From positions 125,445,910 through 125,509,909 of the forward strand of contig OV884011.1 of the NCBI GenBank assembly GCA_930367205.1: DNA of 64,000 nucleotides, written 5' to 3'. Below, piece by piece: positions 1-11,100 of this stretch. Numbering within the stretch: the first letter of the stretch is position 1; every line of letters starts with the position of its first letter. The DNA comes from Acanthosoma haemorrhoidale. Lineage: Eukaryota > Arthropoda > Insecta > Hemiptera > Acanthosomatidae. Below the pieces are notes generated by a model. It saw only the letters and a list, made by a program, of their open reading frames with translations, had not been told where the DNA came from and made no database searches. The position numbers and the translations under genes were made by a program.

Positions 1-162
1 GCCCCAGACCAGTTGTTCTCAGACACTCATTCCTAAACCCTCCACCCAGTATGTAGTAACATAACTCTTAATATTTGTATATACCAGTGTTTTGCTTGTA
101 CTTCATAATTAAGCTTTTCTTTCTTTTCTTTTAAAAGATTCCCCTCTACAAAGATTATTACA
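1..162 (+). repeat. LTR segment (copy 1) of a gypsy-like element
   Basis: This is the 3' part of a long terminal repeat whose left end lies outside the window. From about position 49 it matches 2597-2708 and 4409-4520 closely: a shared block beginning GTATGTAGTAA, a polyadenylation-signal region, a CTTTTCTTT-rich tract and the ending CAAAGATTATT. Copies 1 and 3 also share the stretch before position 49. In this copy the AATAAA signal is changed to AATTAA (about 107). Followed by a leader and a gag-like ORF, it sits where a 5' LTR should be. Confidence 0.6.
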
Positions 163-780
163 GGCACCTGGCAGTATACTCAGTAAATTCACGGTAGTCC
201 ACCGTTTACAGATCCCTTATTTGGCGACGGACAGTGATACCACTCCAATAGCGTGAGAATATGCAAATACCTCTGGGAAGATACCCCACATAACAGGACT
301 TCGCCGATATTAGGTACTAATCTATTTCAATAGATTTTCACCAGGTAATCACCTACGGAAATGTGTTATATATCTGAGGAAGTTGAAGGAAGAAAGAAAG
401 CTGGACTTCATTGTAGACATCAATCACTTGGGACTTGCGAACTTCAAGTAAGAAGAGAAGACGGTTCGTCACCAAGCTAAGAAAATCCATAGAAATATTC
501 TCTGCATCTGTGAGTAATTCCTGAATTATAAGATTGCTTAGCTAACAGGATCTGGGATTGTTCGGCTACCACTTTGACGGACAGGCTAAGAAGGCTCGAG
601 GTAATATTAACAGAGCCTAGGACTGTTCACTTGAAGGTGCGTTTCACCGCTTTAAGCAGGTTATACAGAAACAATAAATTTAATATAGACCACACGAAAG
701 AAAGACTTCGTCAACAGCAATAAATAATTTAAGGGATTATTTTTGCATACAGTGTAATTATATATATATATATTATTTTT
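163..780 (+). other. Leader region of the gypsy-like element
   Basis: No open frame is supported between the LTR and the gag-like ORF. A TGGCGACGGACAGTGATAC string at 222-240 resembles the TGGCGAC-type primer binding sites of some insect gypsy elements, but it lies about 60 bp beyond the LTR end shared with the other copies, so its role is uncertain. Bases 698-780 are a near duplicate of 1212-1296. Confidence 0.35.
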
Positions 781-1296
781 ATGACAAGAACATGTATAAG
801 AGATATTTTAGATAGAAACAGACAAATTAAGGAATCAGAAATGGCTCTTAACGACTATCATATGACTAAAGAAGACTACGGACATCTTCCACACTATAAT
901 GGTGATCCAACTAATTTAATAACATTCACTAAACCGCTAGAAAAAATATATTTGGCAGTATGTAACGAAACAATCACCACAATCACAACAATAGAATACA
1001 TAATGAACAAAGACGTATACAAATAGCTCTTTCTAGACTCACTGGTGACGCGCAAAAATTATGCATGAATGAAGATTTTCTATTGATAAACGACTTAATA
1101 TTACATTTAGTAAATCACAAAAGGTACTAATTGTGGACCACGTTCTCAGAAACTTACCATCAAGACTTAAGGACGCACTCAACCATCTTATTGTTAACGA
1201 CCTGATACAAATGAAGAAAGACTTCGTCAACAGCAATAAAGAATTTAAGGTATTATATTTGCATACATTGTAATTATATATATATATATATTATCA
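698..1296 (+). repeat. 85-bp direct repeat bracketing the gag fragment
   Basis: Bases 698-780 and 1212-1296 are about 93% identical, from GAAAGACTTCGTCAACAGC to a (TA)n tract. The second copy still reads as gag-like protein, so it is probably the original and the first a displaced duplicate. Confidence 0.8.
781..1256 (+). pseudogene. Broken gag-like ORF of gypsy-like element
   Basis: The frame opens at a true ATG (781) and stops at 1026. It carries a HLPHYNGDPTNLITF segment, which corresponds to the conserved gag start seen in the better preserved element here (FIPVYNGKTENLILY in the 59.6-kb gag). After the stop, another frame continues with ALSRLTGDAQKLCMNE and, near 1210, QMKKDFVNSNKEFK, so the gag has at least one frameshift. 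The middle of gag, protease and RT are missing: integrase follows within 200 bp. Assignment as gag rests on this similarity and on position behind an LTR. Confidence 0.55.
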
Positions 1297-1389
1297 TGTA
1301 CTAAATGTAACAGATAAGGACGAACAAAACGAGGTTATTTCAAATTATTACACCGGAAAGACCTAACACAAAGGAACAATTAAGACTTA

Positions 1390-1850
1390 TAACAAATTAA
1401 GAAAACAATATTATTTCCCCTCTATTGTCACAGATCATATTAGAAAATGCATGATATGTATAAAAACTAAATATAAAAAGAAACCAATTAAAACTAAATT
1501 TATGTTAACACCTACACCAGAAAAACCTTTTGAAGATTTAATGATTGATACTTTACAGTACGAAAGACAATACATAATCACTATAGTTGATACTTTTTCA
1601 AAAAGACTATTCACAAGAACCGTGAAAAGTATAACAAGTACTGACCTTTGTGACGTTATAAAACAACACTTAGAACATTACCCGACACCAAATTCTATGC
1701 GAATGGACAACGGAAGAGAGTATGAAAATAAATTAGTTTCTAACTTCCTTGAAATGAATGGAATAGAACCAATGTATGCAATGCCTAATAACTCGAATTC
1801 TTTAGGATCTTAGAATTGTGCACTCACCACATTAATCGAATTATTAAGGA
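1390..1850 (+). pseudogene. Integrase core, gypsy-like pol (broken)
   Basis: Around 1440-1470 is the second half of the integrase zinc-binding domain, with a C-x2-C pair in CMICIKTK. The catalytic core follows: first aspartate in LMIDTLQ (about 1545), then VDTFSKRLF, second aspartate in MRMDNGREYENK (about 1705). The third catalytic acidic residue region, expected after the NSxGS motif, is hit by a TAG stop at 1811-1813. Sequence similar to the usual segment (TTLIELLRTLNN) continues beyond the stop in frame. The enzyme would join element cDNA to host DNA but is inactive here. Confidence 0.85.
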
Positions 1851-2460
1851 CATTAAATAATCCAAAATTAACTAATAATATGCTAACTAACAAACATTCT
1901 TTAGCAACTATTGCATACAACACCTTAAATGGAAAACTAGGTATGACTCCTGACGAGATAACGTTTGGAATAACTAAACAAAATAACCTCCAAATATCAA
2001 TAAAAGAACAATATGTTAAAAAATATCATGATGATAAACGCCTAATAAATGACTTAGTAAAGACAAAAATAATAAAAGAAAAGACTGGTCGAACAGAAAA
2101 ACTAAACCAAAATCGGGAAGACATTCCGACAATTTCTGATGAACAATTAATGATAAAAACTACTACCCATCAAAGCATAATAATTCTTATAAACCAGTAA
2201 TAAAATATAGAGATAAAAATGAAATAAAGAAATTGCGTGCTAACAATATTAAACGAACTCGTAAGAAACTAAATGACTTAACTCTAAGACATAATACAAA
2301 ATAACATTAGGAAAAGCATTACTAAGGAAGAAGAGCAAAGAACCGACAAACTGAATAAAAACCGAGAAGACGCCGAAATAGAAAAAGACAAACTCTACGT
2401 TAAACGATTAACAAGAACAAAAGACGAACACAGATACAAACATGTTTACCTTTTATTAAC
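1851..2460 (+). pseudogene. Integrase C-terminal region and pol tail
   Basis: An open stretch (1880-2200) continues the integrase: NTLNGKLGMTPDEITFG is the conserved segment after the catalytic core. A second stretch (2278-2460) encodes a charged tail (NREDAEIEKDKLYVKR, RTKDEHRYK) typical of the extreme end of gypsy pol. The pieces are in different frames. 2278-2460 is repeated at 4912-5091. Confidence 0.75.
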
Positions 2461-2580
2461 AAACGAAACAAAATAGTAAATAGTAAAATAGTACACACAG
2501 ATAATGCAGTTAGAAACAGAAAAAGCAAAAAGAGACATTTTATAGCACAAGAACACAATGTTCAGATGGAGGACAGACAT

Positions 2581-2708
2581 TGATACTGTCTGTAAAGTAT
2601 GTAGTAATATAACTCTTAATATTTGTATATACCAGTGTTTTGTTTTTACTTCATAATAAAGCTTTTCTTTCTTTTCTTTTAAAAGCCTCTCCTCTACAAA
2701 GATTATTT
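2581..2708 (+). repeat. LTR segment (copy 2), probable 3' LTR
   Basis: This matches copy 1 closely from GTATGTAGTAA on and keeps an intact AATAAA signal at 2655-2660. It starts just after a purine-rich stretch (GATGGAGGACAGACA, about 2565-2580) that could be the polypurine tract, and follows the pol tail. It is shorter than copy 3, so its U3 part is deleted. Confidence 0.65.
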
Positions 2709-4223
2709 AACTGTCGATAGGATCTCGAGCGGAACGTCATTGAACTTTTCCGTGTACTTCAATGTGAAGGAACGGATTATTTCATGTCTATGTCTGCCAG
2801 TGGCTGCGAAAAAACAGTAAACTTCAATATGATAATATTTGAAGTTAAAGGAATTTCTGTAATTATAATTTAATATTCTCAACTAGAACGTCGCGGATTT
2901 TATTTGGTACCCTATTCTAAATGATCATTTTTTTCCCTATTACCGCATTAAATATTACCCTATAACTAGGGTTAATAACTATCACTTGGTTAATAACACA
3001 TTTTTTATTAGTTGATTGCAAAAATATTTTTCTAACTAATTTTTCTATTTATAGTAAAATTTAAAAAATAATTAATGGTAACGAGGCTTTAATGTACTTC
3101 GCAGTACATATAACAATAATTTTATTTTTTTCGTGAACATTACTTCAACTGGAACTGCCACATGAACAACCATCTATTCTCCTTATCTCCGCTATGATAT
3201 GCTCATAACTAATACGTGAAGTATACCAAGGCTTCAAATTATCCTGAAAATAGCCTTCTCCTTTTAAATGAATTTTCTCAATGCTTCATCAATAACATTA
3301 TTCAAAAAACGATTTAAGTGATCTATGTGCAGAAATTTGTATTTGCATCTTTTTCTTTTCATATCATTGAGGTTGCTCCTATACTCATTAATAAAATATT
3401 AAATCAACGAATTTCATTAAGATTCAAATTTTGACTAAATAACCTAGTAACATTAAGAGTGGTCCAAAATATAAAAGTCTAGTAAACAAATTAGAATTAA
3501 TAACAATGTTTACCCTCGCTATTTCGTCCTATGTTCTCAAATTTTATTGGTGGTTCTTTCTCCCTCTATACTAGGGTTGAAGTTAAGTTGGCTTTGTCGC
3601 TTCTACCACCTGATGTGAGAATTGGACATAGTATTAAGCGACTTGTTCGATCCTAAATACTGACGTCATTCTTCCAGCGCCTGTTTCTCAGTCCCTGTTG
3701 GCAAGGCCCGTTATAAACGCAACAAATCTCACTACCCGTTTATTTGTGAACTATTTCACCTCACAAACTTTAAATTTAACGAATGGATTGAATATTTAAT
3801 ATAATTACATTATTGATAATTAAGATAATTTGACGATTTTTATTATGGAATAGATTTAATTGTTCCTTGGCTATTTTATATTTAAAATTCGATTTTCGAA
3901 GAGACCATACCCTAATAAAATATGCATAAATTACAGATAGAAAGGGATCTTATATATGTATTATATTCGTATTAAATATGTCCACATTACAGCACAACCC
4001 TCTAAAACTAGGTCTCTTAAAATTAACTTCTCATAATCCATAATGAATTTAACTGAAGTATAAATGGTATTATTTCCCATTTATATTGCTCTATTTTAAG
4101 GTAAAGAACACCATGTAAAGATAAAAGCCACTCTAAATAAATTTAATTATATATAGTTTTATAATGCTAAGAATATTATAATGATAATATTTATAATCTT
4201 ACTAAGAACAAGTAGAAGGGGCC
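2709..4223. other. Unassigned AT-rich interval
   Basis: I see no convincing coding exon, RNA gene or repeat boundary. A slightly GC-richer patch (3540-3740) has no recognisable frame. Confidence 0.5.
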
Positions 4224-4520
4224 TGTGCAGAACTGTATACCTGCCTCGTGACTTCATGGAAGTCACTGGTGGTTCATGTTATTTTTAAGTAGGCAACCGC
4301 ACCCACCCTTACTTCCCTTACTCCCTACTTCCCAGAACTATCCTTTTCTTATACATATATGTCTCAGCTTCAGTCCCAAACTCACTCATTCCTAGACCTT
4401 CCACCCAGTATGTAGTAACGTAATTTCTAATATTTGTATACACCAGTGTTTTGCTTGTACTTCATAATAAAGCTTTTCTTTCTTTTCTTTTAAAAGAGCA
4501 TCCTCAACAAAGATTATTCA
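4224..4520 (+). repeat. LTR (copy 3), most complete copy
   Basis: About 297 bp, from a TG at 4224 to a CA at 4520, containing the segments shared with copies 1 and 2, a TATA-like ATACATATATG (about 4350-4360), a TCAGTC initiator-like site near 4370 and AATAAA at 4466-4471. I could not find a target-site duplication. It is followed 390 bp later by a duplicated pol tail, so it is either the 5' LTR of a deleted element or a solo LTR. Confidence 0.55.
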
Positions 4521-4674
4521 ACTTATGATAACTTTTCACTGTGTACCAAATTGTATCTTACGGTTCTGGGAAAAGTTTTACGATCCAACTTCTTTCATCG
4601 CTCCAACAGTTCATAAATAATTAACGTAGAGTGTTGGTTATGTTTAATAAAAGTTTCACATTCCTTATTTTTAG

Positions 4675-4770
4675 ACGGGTCTGGAATTGCGTACATTCCC
4701 CTGGGATCTCGCTCATTTGGAAAAAAACGTAGTTCAATTTACCGATGCCGGCCAAAGGGCCATTTCGTAA
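4675..4770 (+). other. Exon-like open segment, low confidence
   Basis: A pyrimidine-rich tract ending in TTTTTAG at 4674 is followed by a 31-codon open frame (TGLELRTFPWDLAHLEKN, then FTDAGQRAIS) ending at TAA 4768-4770. It looks like a terminal exon of a + strand gene, but no partner exon was found. It may equally be a chance frame in element DNA. Confidence 0.2.
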
Positions 4771-4911
4771 TCAAGCACCTTTAAGTAGAAAACTTCATCA
4801 TTTAATGGCCTTGAACCTTCTAACAGAGGACTATATAACATCCCCGTTTGAATTTAGATCATATGTAAGCAGGTTATTTAAGCCCTCTTCCAGACACAAG
4901 TTCATTTTCAA

Positions 4912-5091
4912 TTAACTCTAAGACATAATACAAAATAACATTAGGAAAAGCATTACTAAGGAAGAAGAGCAAACCGACAAACTGAATAAAAATCGAGAAG
5001 ACGCCGAAATAGAAAAAGACAAACTCTACGTTAAACGAATAACAAGAACAAAAGACGAACACAGATACAAACCTGTTTACCTTTTATTAAC
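4912..5091 (+). pseudogene. Second copy of gypsy-like pol tail
   Basis: This is a nearly exact copy of 2278-2460 with a three-base deletion and a few substitutions. It encodes the same charged tail (NREDAEIEKDKLYVKR, RTKDEHRYKPVY). Together with the LTR at 4224 it is what remains of a second insertion or of a local duplication of the first element. Confidence 0.8.
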
Positions 5092-5199
5092 TACACTAAT
5101 TAAAGTAACTACATTAGTCAATTTATTAGTAAGTAGTTTTTATGTGAAGGAATAAACAGGAAGTGTATAGTCTGTCCAAAATTTTTATTTTTAAATGAC

Positions 5200-5662
5200 G
5201 ACAGTTGTTATTTCACGGCTGTGATACATGTCTTTACGTGTGTCGGGGGGCGCCCGCTGGAGGAGGTACCGTTGACCTGGCCACTGCCCGGCGGGCGTCA
5301 GAAAGAGATAGATAAAACCTGTGGTCTTTGATCTTTGCTAGTGCCCTTGTCTACGAGCAGCTTAATTCGACTTAATCTGACTCCATAAGATCTTAGAAGG
5401 TATGCCCCTGTATCTAAGGGTAGGCGAAAACCGTCCGGATCCCAAAGGCGAGTGTGGACCGGAGAGAGGCAGACTGGATTGCTGGGGGAGACGCTACTAG
5501 ATAAAGTTTGTAGGGCCCCAGTAGACCATCGTCCGCATGGAAGAGGCCTCTTCCAAGGAGGTGCTAGTTTTAGCGAGACAAAGGAAGAGAATCCCACTAC
5601 TAAGGTGTGGGGTCTGACAACCCCGGGCTAAAACATAGCGAGGTTGGGAAAGAGAGATGCAG
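5200..5662 (-). repeat. GC-rich LINE-associated repeat, copy 1
   Basis: This block is far richer in GC than its surroundings. Read on the minus strand it aligns with 37270-37460 (+): both hold CTTTGGGATCC, GTCCGGT/TCCGGTC and GCCTACCCTTAGA in the same order and spacing, at roughly 70% identity. At 37 kb the repeat lies just upstream of a CR1-like reverse transcriptase, so it is probably the 5' or ORF1 region of that LINE. A minus-strand open frame (5597-5298) exists but shows no known domain. Confidence 0.5.
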
Positions 5663-7935
5663 AGGTAATTAAATTACATATGGTTCGAGCAGAGCAACAA
5701 GACCCTATCCAGGGAGAGAGAGAGCAGTGTTCACTTCAAGTGTCTGATTCCGACTGTCTGAAAAAACTCAAAATTTCTTCCTTCTATAAGCAGGTCATTA
5801 CTGCCTACAGTGAATGAAAGATATTTTTATTTATTTTGGCCAGTGGCTACTATGACTGCGCCCCAAGTGAATTCTTGGGGTGCCAGGATCGTGAACCATT
5901 CCCCTCTCTCTATACTGACTCCGGAAATTTATTGATAAAATATGGAAAGGTAGGTGTGTGTTTTTTGGTCCGATAAAAGGGTAACTTCTATAGGTTCATG
6001 GCGAAGAAGTTGGCATAATTTGAAAAAAAACTAGTACCTGCTTCTAAAAGTTATATAAGCCCTCACGCTTAGCCTGCAATTAAGAAAATAACATGTAATC
6101 ACAATATAATTGCTAGTTATATCTAGCTATTTACCTATCGTGAAGAGCATTGAAAAAAGTACTCCGAAATAAGTTCTGAATACTAAAAGGAAAACCCTGT
6201 AGTGTCGATTTTTTGGAACAGAATTAAACTAATATTTATAAATAGTAAATTAACACCAATAGCAAACCATACCTTGGTGTGACGTTCGATCATCATCTAA
6301 CTTTCTTTAAACACATGAAAACATGAACGATACTGACATGACGCAATTAGAAAAAAAAACCAAAAACCTTGCATAATCAAAGAAAAAGCCTTTATCACGA
6401 CTATGCACCGTACGCCAATGAGTAGAAAAGTTTTGGTACAAGGTTAATATCGAAACACCAGCCGATTATAAACTCCCACAATAAATGGAATTTTACGACA
6501 TCTGAATAGACTATTATTTAACGCTGTACAGCCAACTTCATGAATTAAAATCAATAAAATTCATGTAATTTTTAGAATTAATATTATATTGAAACTTCTT
6601 TATTGTGCTAAAATCACAATCAGTCATCGGTCGATTCCCCCGAACCTGTTTCAAGTAAGGACAAGAAAATATTTTGATATAACTTCTTTATTGTGCTAAA
6701 ATTACAATCTACCTTATTAGGCAATAAGTAGTTGTGATAAATGTTCTCATTCATACCATATTTACAATTTACATTCACTCGCTCATTCACACAGTATTTA
6801 CAAACAGCCCAGAGGCCTCCCAAATCCACATGGTATAATTAAAATAATAATGATTTTGAAATTGAAATTAAATATAAAAATGAACAGAGAAAAAAACAAT
6901 TTCATAACAGCATTACATTCTTTGTGAAACCTTTTGCTTAGATATATATGTTAACACTTCATATAGGCTGAATCGTTAAAATGCGCCATGGTACGTCATT
7001 TCAAAATACACAAAAATTCAGATTTGAAAAATATTTTAAACAATTTTTAAAAAATTGAAACAAATACAGTATATAAAGTCAAAATTGTAAAACTAAAATA
7101 GCAAATTGTTAAACTAAATAGGAACATTAAAACATAGTACTGACTACAAATTGAATCTTAATAATTAATAAACTAAATTTTCTCTATCTCGCTCTCTCTC
7201 CAAATTGGTTATTCGTTCACTATTATAATAAAATACCAAATCGGTAATTCGTTCTAGTTTATTTCTATAGGCTGCTTTATATTAATGGTTCATTAATTCT
7301 CAGTGTTTTATTTGTTTTAAAGACGATTTTTGATAACCAAGATAGTTTGTTAAATAAAACGAAATATTTTTGATAAACAAAACAAAGCAGTTTTTTCATA
7401 ATGTATTAATGTTTAACGAAATTCTTGTGGAGTCACATAACAATATTCATTTAATTTGGTGAATTAAAAATAATAAGATGACGACAATTCAACACAAGTG
7501 TGAAGGATTTCATAGACTTTAGTAATAAACCGCCCCATAAGTCTCAAAAGATAATGCTCATCATCCAGAACGTCAAGATCATTAATATGACATCTTACGC
7601 TGTATGGTTGATATTTTTTTTTAATCATAATTACTTTATTAATAATCCTTCTCTATTTTTCATAGGGCTGGTATTATTTTTAGCTCATCCTGGCATATAA
7701 CTAACTGTCGTACAAAATAGCATGTCTCTAATAAAAACACTTGCTGAGTTGAAGTATACAAACTGTGTTAGTGATAGTTTTTGACAATAGTCTAAAAACT
7801 AAAAACCCAAATTACATATTGTTAACCAGGACGGGATTGAGGTTGAAATCTACAATTTGATGCACTATTTAAACTTTATATATATACTTATATATTAATA
7901 GATAAAATAGATTGTCCCTGATCTAAACGTCAATT
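5663..7935. other. Unassigned AT-rich interval
   Basis: Only short frames with no recognisable domain are present. A TTCTTTATTGTGCTAAAAT motif occurs twice (about 6596 and 6684), a short direct repeat. Confidence 0.5.
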
Positions 7936-8193
7936 GAAGGGTTTGCTGCAAAAAGGAGGTAGCTCCATCCCATAGCTGTTGGGAGTTAGAAACACTTTCT
8001 TGTGTCAAAAAAAAAACTCTTTTATTTGGCACAAAAAGGATGCAGCTCCAATCGTAATATGTAAACACCATAATTGAAAGTAAGCAACAACAATATTTTT
8101 ACATAACTTAAAATTTGAATTTTTTAAACGTTTTGTTTGGTTTCCCAACAAATGGAAAAATTGGAGCTACCTCCTTTTTGCAGCAAACCCTTC
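7936..8193. mobile_element. 258-bp MITE, copy 1
   Basis: The element has perfect 32-bp terminal inverted repeats starting GAAGGGTTTGCTGC and ending with the complement. It is flanked by a 4-bp target duplication AATT (7932-7935 and 8194-8197). It has no coding capacity and is AT-rich inside. Copy 2 at 55913-56170 has the same length and about four differences (about 98% identity). An internal stretch (8028-8052) imperfectly repeats the terminal repeat. Such elements are moved by a transposase encoded elsewhere; 4-bp duplications that are not TTAA leave the superfamily open. Confidence 0.93.
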
Positions 8194-8197
8194 AATT

Positions 8198-11100
8198 TGA
8201 GGTTGCATAATTAGCAAATCTAGCTTTTTATAGTTATTGAACCTTGAGAGTTGCCTGGATAAATAATACACACTATGTCATACATCTATGTATAATAAAT
8301 GTTAATATAATAATAATTAAATGTAAATACATACAATTGTTTAATTGCAGTGTACATTAATACAAAAATCTTAGATTAACCCAACGTAGTTTGAATCTTC
8401 GACGTGAAATGTCGATTTAAGACAAAAGATGACTGAATCAAGTCTGTATATTGACCGCCTGGCAGGATCACTGGAGAGACTGTCCCAGTCGTTCTAGACT
8501 AGAGCTGCCAAGAAAGTACTTGAGGGTGAGCTTCAGAGACTCCAAAGACGCTTCTGATCCTTTGTTTCGGGGTGATTCTTGTAGAAATCGGGCACCTGGC
8601 CTCTGGTAGCAACTGTCCACCAGTTCTTGCAAAAGAAGTTTTAATGCTCTTTTCTAGTCTGATTCAAAAAACCCGGGATCAAAGCCTTTATTTTCTTACA
8701 AGGTACGGGAGTCTTTGGAACGGGTAGTAATGGCACTGCTGGTCTCCATTAAAAGGCTTCCTTTGCCCAAAAGTTCATCATTTTTATCTTTTTTTGTTTA
8801 CCCCTTACGTAAACGTTGTATGAATCTGGAATGCTGATTGAAGGCAAAATATGACTTGGGGAAGGTGTCCCCTTTTCTATCTTCTTCTTAATAGATGCAG
8901 ATCAGAAGATAATATCTTATTAATTCTTACAGATTAATATTTAAGTTTGAGATTGAACGCCTCAATATATTTGTTAATTATCAACTGACAAATTAATTAA
9001 TTAACGTTTACTAGTGTTCAATGAAATAACATCTTTCGTCTCTTCCTTATATTATACGAAACCTCTGTGTAAAATTTCATGTCTTCTGGTTTTAAATAAA
9101 CCAGAGAAACCCTAAAAAAAAATGCTAGGGCTGCTGATCCTTAAATCAACGAGTATATTTGACAAAAAATCTCACGAGAGAAAAGGCCACGATTATGATA
9201 GAATTGATTGGTTTCCATCAATCTATATCTGGCTTCAGTTTAGGCCTCCTCAGTTGGTGCCTATTCGCATATGCTGGATTTGGCACGATGTCGGCTCTTG
9301 GCATCTGACCCGGACTATTTTTTTCCCTACATCCCTTTTTATAATCATTGTAATTTCATTCATAATTCACCATTCAAAGTAGACAAACAATAATAATATA
9401 ACATATATATCCCTGTATAATTGCAGGCACCATCTTCTCTCAGTCAATTCTTTGCACTGCATGTCTGTCTGTGGGCTCAGTGATAGCGAACGTAAAAATG
9501 ATCCGATATATTTGAAATGTTAAGGGTGTATTTAACAATACCCTGCTTTAAGGCTTTCTTAATAAAAAGGGATTTCTTAAAGTTTCTCAAGTCATTAGTT
9601 AGCAGATTCTTGTGTTTTAATGCTCTGTTTTCACCATATGAGTTAAAGATGGGAGCAAAATTTGTTTTTTAAAAAACTGTTGAATTCACGAACATTCAAC
9701 CCCATTTAAATAGTGTTGTAGCTAGGTACATAAAATTGAAGAAGCTTGGAGCTTTGATATTGAAGAAAGACGTGAAAATGTAAACATACATCTTCATAAA
9801 ACATGTTTAATCATATCTGATGATAACAACATCCATTAGGAGCCAGCTGACTACAACGCAATATAAGTTGCCTTATTTTCACATTGGAGAGGTAGGAGTC
9901 GTAGTAGCTGACTAACCAAAATCCCTGTACGACCCCATATTGCCATTTCACCCTTATTTGTCAATAATCACCTGCTCTCGGTCCTTCAATAGAGTCCGGG
10001 TCACTGTTTTCCCCTGTGCGCCTACTAACTTTTCATTTATTCCCCAGATTTAATTTAGATTTGCCTTCTAATTAATCTGCATTTATACACAGTGGATTAT
10101 TTTTAAGAATCATATTTTTTTCACAAACTAAATAAATTAATTGTTTTTATAATGATTTATAGAATTATATAAAAAATATTCAATTTTATTCATACAATTA
10201 ATTATTAATCTATAGCTCTTAGGATTACCGTATGACCAACAATTTCAATTGGTAAAGGACGTTGAGCTGAACGTGGTCGAGCCCGTGACCGATCTACAAG
10301 AAGATAGTTTAATTATCAAACAATATGTGAAAACCAGAAATATATTAAGTTTAGGAAAAATCAATTTTCTATAAAAATAAAAACAGTTCCTTTTTTTTAT
10401 ATATATAATAAATATTCATGAAAATATTTTAAATATATGTTAATGTTTTATTTTAGTGTCTGTGTATTCTTTTATACCCAACACACAAGTATGTTCGCTT
10501 AAACTATAGAAAGAGGAAAATGGTATATACATTTTGGGGGATAGGTGTATCCCACGTGTCTAAGCAAGGACTGTCATTATTTAATTGTTATTTAATAAAA
10601 CGTTTCTGTAATATTGAATAGGGTACCGAATTAAAGAAACGTACTTACGTAAGTAGCAGTTAACTGTTATTAACTAAAAAATTACTTGTTAAATTGAAAG
10701 ATAAATATTATTCTATCATATGAAGTAGGAAATAAAATTAAAGATTTCGATGAATATATTTTTTCCAGGTAAAGTATTAAAATAAAAACATATTTTAAAA
10801 GAATGATGTTTATTAATTGCTCTAGGAAAGCATACATATAAAGTATTCACAAACAAGAATGCCTAATTAATATCAACATTAACATCTTTCTAGGTTGGGG
10901 GTGTTGTACTTATTATTATTTGTATTGTGGTTTCTGTCCTTGTGTTCGTTTATTATTTCTTAAGAGAGTATGTTTTTAACAAACGTAAATACATTCAAAA
11001 CGTATCGATAGCATCATTTCACCATCAACTGTACTCGTTAACTTATCAAATTCTTCTAGATCTAGTATCGCTCCACTTTCCAGCCTATAGATTGTTCTGA

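Noticed and set aside
222..240. TGGCGACGGACAGTGATAC as primer binding site of the first element
   Set aside because: It does not adjoin the LTR end shared by the three copies, so I do not annotate it as a firm site.
8455..8760. Open stretches in a GC-richer block
   Set aside because: Partial frames on both strands, none extended or motif-bearing; cannot be supported as a gene.
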